This document shows positions 7,003 to 9,287 of a DNA stretch of 9,287 bases, one piece after another. The notes under the pieces were generated by a model that saw nothing but the letters and a program-made list of their open reading frames with translations, made no database searches and was not told where the DNA came from. Position 1 is the stretch's first letter. Each line of letters begins with the position of its first letter. Both the position numbers and the translations under genes were made by a program. The DNA comes from CAZKMQ01 sp964554065 (lineage in GTDB: Bacteria; Patescibacteriota; Patescibacteriia; Magasanikbacterales; JBBTQS01): assembly GCA_964554065.1 (NCBI GenBank), contig CAZKMQ010000030.1, positions 1 to 9,287 of the forward strand. The letters run 5' to 3'.

Positions 7003-7575
7003 ATGAAAATATACACACGAACTGGTGATGGAGGAGAAACATCATTGTACGGCTCAGGGCGAGTTGGCAAAGATCACATTAGAATGCAAGCAATTGGCGC
7101 GATTGATGAGCTCAATGCCGTGCTTGGCATTGTTCGAGCAGAAATTCGTCGAGAGTCTCGCAAGGAATTTTTGGAGGTGGTGAGTAAATTAGATTATGTG
7201 CTGCGCCGGATTCAGAATGAACTATTTACAGTAGGTGCAGACTTAGCAACAACCGAATTTGAGGCGCGCAAAAGCATTCCACATGTGAATGAAATGCATG
7301 TGGCTTTTATTGAACGCACTATTGATGTATTTGAAATTGAGCTGCCAGAACTTAAGCAATTTATTTTACCGGGGATTAGCGTACTTGCATCGCAGCTGCA
7401 CCACGCACGCACGGTATGTCGCAGGGCAGAGCGAGTAGTATTGGCACTTGGTCGCCGCGATGAAATTGGAGAGCACATCATTCCGTATCTGAATCGTATG
7501 AGTGATTGTTTGTTTGTTTTGGCGCGGTGGATTAATAAAGAACAAGGCTGTGATGAGTATCTGTGGGAGAAATAA
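7003..7575 (+). CDS. PduO-type ATP:cob(I)alamin adenosyltransferase
   Basis: Transfers the adenosyl group of ATP to cob(I)alamin, making adenosylcobalamin. At 190 residues it has normal family length. Diagnostic motifs: KIYTRTGDGG at the N-terminus (residues 2-11), the ATP-binding strand; GRVGKD; AIDELNAVLG (33-42); ELFTVGADLAT; FILPGIS (120-126); LHHARTVCRRAER (132-144) with the conserved Arg and Glu residues of the subunit-interface active site; and YLNRMSDCLFVLAR near the C-terminus. One deviation: the usual PGG(S/T) is PGIS, with Ile125 replacing a Gly. These enzymes form trimers in the cytosol. Its product is the cofactor of the class II reductase encoded upstream. No cobalamin synthesis gene is visible, so the substrate is presumably scavenged. 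Start at 7003: no Shine-Dalgarno site beyond AAGG, possibly leaderless. Confidence 0.96.
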   Translation: MKIYTRTGDGGETSLYGSGRVGKDHIRMQAIGAIDELNAVLGIVRAEIRRESRKEFLEVVSKLDYVLRRIQNELFTVGADLATTEFEARKSIPHVNEMHVAFIERTIDVFEIELPELKQFILPGISVLASQLHHARTVCRRAERVVLALGRRDEIGEHIIPYLNRMSDCLFVLARWINKEQGCDEYLWEK

Positions 7576-7585
7576 TTTATTAAAT

Positions 7586-7646
7586 TAAAAACACCCCCGA
7601 GAAGATCTGGCGTGACGACGGAGTCATCACTTTCTTCTTGGGGGTG
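7586..7646 (-). terminator. Strong terminator ending the candidate ncRNA
   Basis: On the minus strand CACCCCC (7646-7640) pairs with GGGGGTG (7598-7592). Inside, GAAGA pairs with TCTTC, and GTGATGAC pairs with GTCGTCAC around a TCC loop. TTTTT follows the stem. There is no T-run on the plus side, so it is directional, and the adenosyltransferase gene has no obvious terminator of its own. Confidence 0.8.
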
Positions 7647-7951
7647 CTGTCCGTTATGGACATGCGCAGGCAGTGGCCAGATCAGCAGGTCGAAACTGCC
7701 GTATTCCTTTCACTCCTGTGCCGAGATGCTCAGCTGCCAATGAGGGCCAGCGATGTGCTGGTGCCTATGACAGGATTGCATCTCCCTTAGATCGTCTTGC
7801 TCAGCAGGATTACTGAGCTCAGATCTCCTCGCGGGCCGGCGGCGCTCAGCAGGTGCTGGTCGTCGTCATCATCGCGTGGCGGCCGTCGGCGCCGATGGCG
7901 TCGCTGGACTTCTTCCTCGCATCGAAATGTTCTCGCCCATGTTCTGGGTCG

Positions 7952-7972
7952 TCACTCGTTCTGCCTCATCAT
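7952..7972 (-). other. Six-codon ORF with strong Shine-Dalgarno site inside the ncRNA
   Basis: On the minus strand GAGGAGG is followed after 7 nt by ATG and encodes MMRQNE before a TGA. The ribosome site is one of the best in the window. A GGAG-GTTA-CTCC hairpin can hide it. It may be a leader peptide, a small protein truncated by an error, or chance. The same frame continues open for 54 more codons after the TGA. Confidence 0.25.
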
Positions 7973-8072
7973 GGAGTAACCTCCTCTAGTTTCAGAATTC
8001 CCTGTGACATCCTACTTTGTTGCGTGGAATGAGCAGGCTCAAACCTAACGCTGGATGCCAATCGTTGGGAAA

Positions 8073-8101
8073 ACTATATCATATTTTGTTAATTTTGTCA
8101 A
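8073..8101 (-). promoter_or_regulatory. Promoter of the candidate ncRNA
   Basis: On the minus strand, consensus TTGACA (8101-8096), a 17-bp AT-rich spacer and TATAGT (8078-8073). The predicted start is near 8066. It has the same -35 and -10 hexamers and spacing as the promoter of the 131-residue gene. Confidence 0.8.
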
Positions 8102-8122
8102 GTGTTTGCTTGATATGCTGCT

Positions 8123-8160
8123 AAAAAACCACGTTTTTGTTATTAAAAACGTGGTTTTTT
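8123..8160. terminator. Bidirectional terminator downstream of gam
   Basis: A perfect 16-bp stem (8123-8138 with 8145-8160) with a CCACG/CGTGG core inside A- and T-runs and a 6-nt loop. It ends the Gam gene on the minus strand and insulates it from the ncRNA promoter. Confidence 0.9.
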
Positions 8161-8178
8161 GAAAATAGTCGGTTTTGA

Positions 8179-8711
8179 CTACTTATTCTTGGTTTTTTTC
8201 TTCAGATCTGAGGTCTTCTGCTCCACGCCAATTTCTGTGGAGGATGGGCATGCAGAGAAGAGCTCCATGTTGCTGATCGTGACGCCTTTTATTGCGCTGG
8301 CAACTTCAGGCTCTTTGAGCATCGCTGCTTTGTCCACTTCTTCTTTGGTTCGAATGAAACGTTCAAGTCCAGCTGCCTTGAGTGCTTTGAGTATATTCTC
8401 AACTCCTCTTAGGGTGACCTTTGGAGGGGTGGTTCGCCACTTGAGCTCGCCAGTGGTGAGTGGAATGGTTTTGGTTTTGCCATCGTCAGTCAACTCTGTG
8501 CGATTTGCTTGTGCAAAGCTGAACAGGCCCTGGACCAATTGATCGGCCTTCTGGCTGTGTGGACGAGTTTTGTCTGCAGATCTCTGCTTGAGAGTCTCGA
8601 TCCTCTTGTTGAGCTTGGTTTCCTCTGTGGTGATTNNNNNNNNNNATACTGACTAGCCTCCTCTGCCGTTTCTGGAACAGGTATGACTTTGACTGTTGCG
8701 CGCTTCGGCAT
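8179..8711 (-). CDS. gam: Mu Gam-like DNA-end-binding (host-nuclease inhibitor) protein, interrupted by assembly gap
   Basis: Phage Mu Gam is a Ku-like dimer that binds double-strand DNA ends and blocks exonucleases. After the gap the frame reads ITTEETKLNKRIETLKQR, helical and charged like the Gam coiled-coil arm. It continues with LVQGLFSFAQANRTEL, GKTKTIPLTTGELKWR, PPKVTLRGVENILKAL, LERFIRTKEEVDKAAML and IKGVTISNMELFS, which follow Mu Gam block by block (WCEANRDEL, VSWR, PPSVSIRG, LQRFIRTKQEINKEAIL, AGITV). The ATG at 8711 (MPKRATVKVIPVPETAEE) has AAAGGAGG 5 nt upstream. The ten Ns at 8636-8645 break the frame; a true gap length of 3n+2 restores it, and comparison with Mu suggests only some tens of bases are missing. 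The Lys-rich tail extends slightly past Mu Gam. Own promoter and terminator. No other phage genes are seen. Confidence 0.88.
8636..8645. other. Assembly gap (10 Ns) inside gam
   Basis: Unresolved bases, probably a scaffolding placeholder. Exactly 22 whole codons of gam lie on the upstream side. On the other side one base precedes the resumed frame, so a run of 10 is out of phase and the true length should be 2 modulo 3. Confidence 0.95.
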
Positions 8712-8716
8712 GCTTT

Positions 8717-8764
8717 CCTCCTTTGCTGTATATAGGTAATATCATGGATGGTGATTTTTGTCAA
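8717..8764 (-). promoter_or_regulatory. Promoter and ribosome site of gam
   Basis: On the minus strand, TTGACA (8764-8759), a 17-bp spacer and TATTAC (8741-8736). AAAGGAGG (8724-8717) lies 5 nt before the ATG. The -35 and spacing are consensus; the -10 is weaker than in the other minus-strand promoters. Confidence 0.65.
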
Positions 8765-8767
8765 TTA

Positions 8768-8795
8768 CAAAACCCCAGAATGATCTGGGGTTTTG
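8768..8795. terminator. Terminator after tRNA-Leu
   Basis: A perfect 12-bp stem CAAAACCCCAGA (8768-8779) / TCTGGGGTTTTG (8784-8795) with a 4-nt loop. On the minus strand it lies 5 nt past the tRNA-Leu 3' end, with a short TTTTGTAATT tail. Confidence 0.8.
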
Positions 8796-8800
8796 ACTTG

Positions 8801-8886
8801 TGCCCGGGGCGGGACTTGAACCCGCACTCCTGTAATAGGAAAGGGATTTTAAGTCCCTCGTGTCTACCAAGTTCCACCACCCGGGC
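8801..8886 (-). tRNA. tRNA-Leu (anticodon UAA)
   Basis: An 86-nt class II tRNA read from the minus strand. Acceptor GCCCGGG pairs with CCCGGGC and the discriminator is A. The anticodon stem AGGGA/TCCCT encloses CTTAAAA (anticodon TAA). The long variable arm TCCT...AGGA and T-arm GCGGG-TTCAAGT-CCCGC are intact. CCA is not encoded (the next bases are CAA), so it must be added after transcription. Confidence 0.95.
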
Positions 8887-8898
8887 AGGAGTAGTGCT

Positions 8899-8927
8899 AC
8901 ACTATCACGGTTGCGAAGGTTTTTCAA
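8899..8927 (-). promoter_or_regulatory. Possible promoter of tRNA-Leu
   Basis: On the minus strand, TTGAAA (8927-8922), a 17-bp spacer and TAGTGT (8904-8899) lie a few bases before the mature tRNA 5' end. The -10 is poor (3 of 6), so this is tentative. Confidence 0.35.
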
Positions 8928-8930
8928 TAC

Positions 8931-8961
8931 AAAAACAAAAACCGCCATTACAGGCGATCTT
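8931..8961 (-). terminator. Terminator after tRNA-Pro
   Basis: On the minus strand CGCC (8956-8953), loop TGTAAT and GGCG (8946-8943) extend by A-U and G-U pairs to about 9 bp. TTTTTGTTTTTG follows. It lies 9 nt past the tRNA-Pro 3' end. Confidence 0.65.
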
Positions 8962-8969
8962 CATTTTTG

Positions 8970-9043
8970 TCGGGGTGAAAGGACTTGAACCTTCGGCCTC
9001 TTGATCCCAAATCAAGCGCTCTAGCCAACTGAGCTACACCCCG
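8970..9043 (-). tRNA. tRNA-Pro (anticodon UGG)
   Basis: A 74-nt tRNA on the minus strand. Acceptor CGGGGTG/CACCCCG has the C1-G72 pair typical of bacterial tRNA-Pro. D-arm GCTC-AGTTGGCTA-GAGC, anticodon stem CTTGA-TTTGGGA-TCAAG (anticodon TGG, G37), T-arm GAAGG-TTCAAGT-CCTTT, discriminator A. CCA is not encoded. Confidence 0.95.
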
Positions 9044-9054
9044 AGGAGGCGAGT

Positions 9055-9078
9055 GAAAAAGATGCTTGCATCTTTTTC
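9055..9078. terminator. Perfect 11-bp hairpin with A/T arms
   Basis: GAAAAAGATGC (9055-9065) / GCATCTTTTTC (9068-9078) looks like a bidirectional terminator. Only 11 nt separate it from the tRNA-Pro 5' end on the minus strand, leaving no room for a promoter after it. It may instead be a processing or spacer hairpin in a co-transcribed tRNA precursor, or be only partly effective as a terminator. Confidence 0.5.
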
Positions 9079-9135
9079 CGAGCCGACGAAGGGGTGAATA
9101 ATGACGGTGATGAAATCACTGGAATTATACACCCG
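9079..9135. repeat. 57-bp hairpin repeat unit A
   Basis: Begins CGAGCCGACGAAGGGGTG and ends CACCCG, as does unit B. The outer stem is 11 bp with one mismatch (9092-9102 with 9124-9134). The inner stem GTGAT-GAA-ATCAC is centred 34 bp from the unit start. No coding sense: the minus-strand frame through it merely repeats TPSSAR. Confidence 0.75.
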
Positions 9136-9150
9136 AGGTTGTGTGCGACT

Positions 9151-9207
9151 CGAGCCGACGAAGGGGTGTATAGGGAGTTCAGCAAAGCTGAACGAACCAC
9201 ACACCCG
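9151..9207. repeat. 57-bp hairpin repeat unit B
   Basis: The same 18-bp start and 6-bp end as unit A, and the same total length. The outer stem is GGGTGT/ACACCC (9164-9169 with 9201-9206). The inner stem GTTCAGC-AAA-GCTGAAC is again centred 34 bp from the unit start but differs fully in sequence from that of unit A. Unit starts are 72 bp apart, with a 15-bp spacer. Confidence 0.75.
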
Positions 9208-9219
9208 CGAAACATCGGA

Positions 9220-9287
9220 TGGTGCCGGGAGAGAGAATCGAACTCACGACACGAGGCTCTTCAGGCCCCTGCTCTACCACTGAGCTA
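9220..9287 (-). tRNA. tRNA-Phe (anticodon GAA), 5' acceptor strand outside window
   Basis: On the minus strand, read from U8 onward: D-arm GCTC-AGTGGTA-GAGC, anticodon stem GGGGC-CTGAAGA-GCCTC (anticodon GAA), T-arm GTGAG-TTCGATT-CTCTC with one U-U mismatch, acceptor 3' strand TCCCGGC, discriminator A. CCA (9222-9220) is encoded, unlike in the two neighbouring tRNAs. Only the seven 5' acceptor bases are cut off. Confidence 0.92.

Larger units (their letters stand above)
7586..8066 (-). ncRNA. Candidate structured non-coding RNA of about 480 nt
   Basis: This segment lies between a near-consensus minus-strand promoter (8101-8073) and a strong minus-strand terminator (7646-7586), and contains no convincing protein gene. 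It is clearly more GC-rich than its surroundings, especially 7830-7920, as expected of structured RNA in an AT-rich genome. Visible structure in the RNA sense: a 5' hairpin AACG...CGTT around TGGCATCCA at the predicted start; GGAG-GTTA-CTCC near 7983-7972; TCGGCGCCGA; GCTCAG/CTGAGC pairs with alternative partners; CCAGC-ACATC-GCTGG; and the long 3' terminator hairpin. I looked for and did not find RNase P RNA, tmRNA, SRP RNA or cobalamin riboswitch signatures. A short ORF with a good ribosome site lies inside. The plus-strand frame across 7797-7979 (Ser/Arg-rich) has no ribosome site and looks spurious. Confidence 0.5.

Noticed and set aside
7790..7972. Reading TGA as Gly (code 25), which would extend the MMRQNE ORF to about 61 codons
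   Set aside because: No gene here ends in TGA, but nrdJ, ruvB and the others also contain no in-frame TGA over about 2,300 codons. Code 25 genomes use TGA often for Gly, so the standard code fits better.
7797..7979. 60-aa Ser/Arg-rich plus-strand ORF
   Set aside because: No ribosome site or promoter, low-complexity composition, and antisense to the likely ncRNA.
7586..8066. RNase P RNA, tmRNA or SRP RNA
   Set aside because: GAGGAAGAAGTCC resembles the RNase P GAGGAAAGTCC, but it has extra bases and the other conserved blocks are missing. No tmRNA acceptor or T-arm end, no tag ORF, and no SRP GGAA tetraloop domain was found.
9079..9207. CRISPR array
   Set aside because: Only two units, 57 bp long with variable interiors and a 15-bp spacer, and no cas genes; the geometry does not fit.
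9021..9215. 64-aa minus-strand ORF with repeated TPSSAR
   Set aside because: It runs through tRNA-Pro and the hairpin units; the peptide repeat is just the 18-bp DNA repeat translated.

Overview
The window looks like part of a compact, moderately AT-rich bacterial genome. The best guess is Patescibacteria (Candidate Phyla Radiation) or a similar uncultured lineage. This is inferred from the short SpoIID protein, the minimal ruvB-membrane protein-PH domain operon, several genes without a Shine-Dalgarno sequence, and a B12-dependent ribonucleotide reductase paired with a cobalamin adenosyltransferase and no B12 synthesis genes nearby. A run of Ns marks a draft or metagenome assembly. All seven uninterrupted genes end in TAA or TAG, and the 1147-codon nrdJ has no in-frame TGA, so the standard bacterial code fits.

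Layout. Positions 1-816 (+) hold the 3' part of a SpoIID/LytB-domain gene, followed by a bidirectional terminator. Positions 870-2724 (-) are a tight operon: ruvB, a small two-helix membrane protein, and a membrane-anchored bacterial PH-domain protein. Positions 2725-3010 are a divergent regulatory region with several palindromes, two NrdR-box-like sites, two candidate promoters and a terminator-like hairpin. Positions 3011-6454 (+) are nrdJ. Positions 6521-6916 (-) encode an unrecognised 131-residue protein. It is divergent from a PduO-type cob(I)alamin adenosyltransferase (7003-7575, +), and the two candidate promoters overlap at their -35 elements.

Positions 7576-8122 contain no convincing protein gene. 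The minus strand there has a near-consensus promoter, a GC-rich transcript of about 480 nt and a strong terminator, so a structured non-coding RNA is the best reading. Positions 8179-8711 (-) are a Mu Gam-like gene interrupted by an assembly gap. The right end is a minus-strand tRNA cluster: Phe(GAA, cut by the window end), Pro(UGG) and Leu(UAA). Between Phe and Pro lie two 57-bp units with the same hairpin architecture but different stem sequences.

How the genes fit together. NrdJ makes deoxyribonucleotides using adenosylcobalamin. The adenosyltransferase makes that cofactor from cobalamin, presumably salvaged. The NrdR-like sites suggest nucleotide-responsive repression of nrdJ. RuvB (Holliday junction migration) and Gam (DNA-end binding) are DNA-maintenance functions, but the sequence shows no regulatory link between them.
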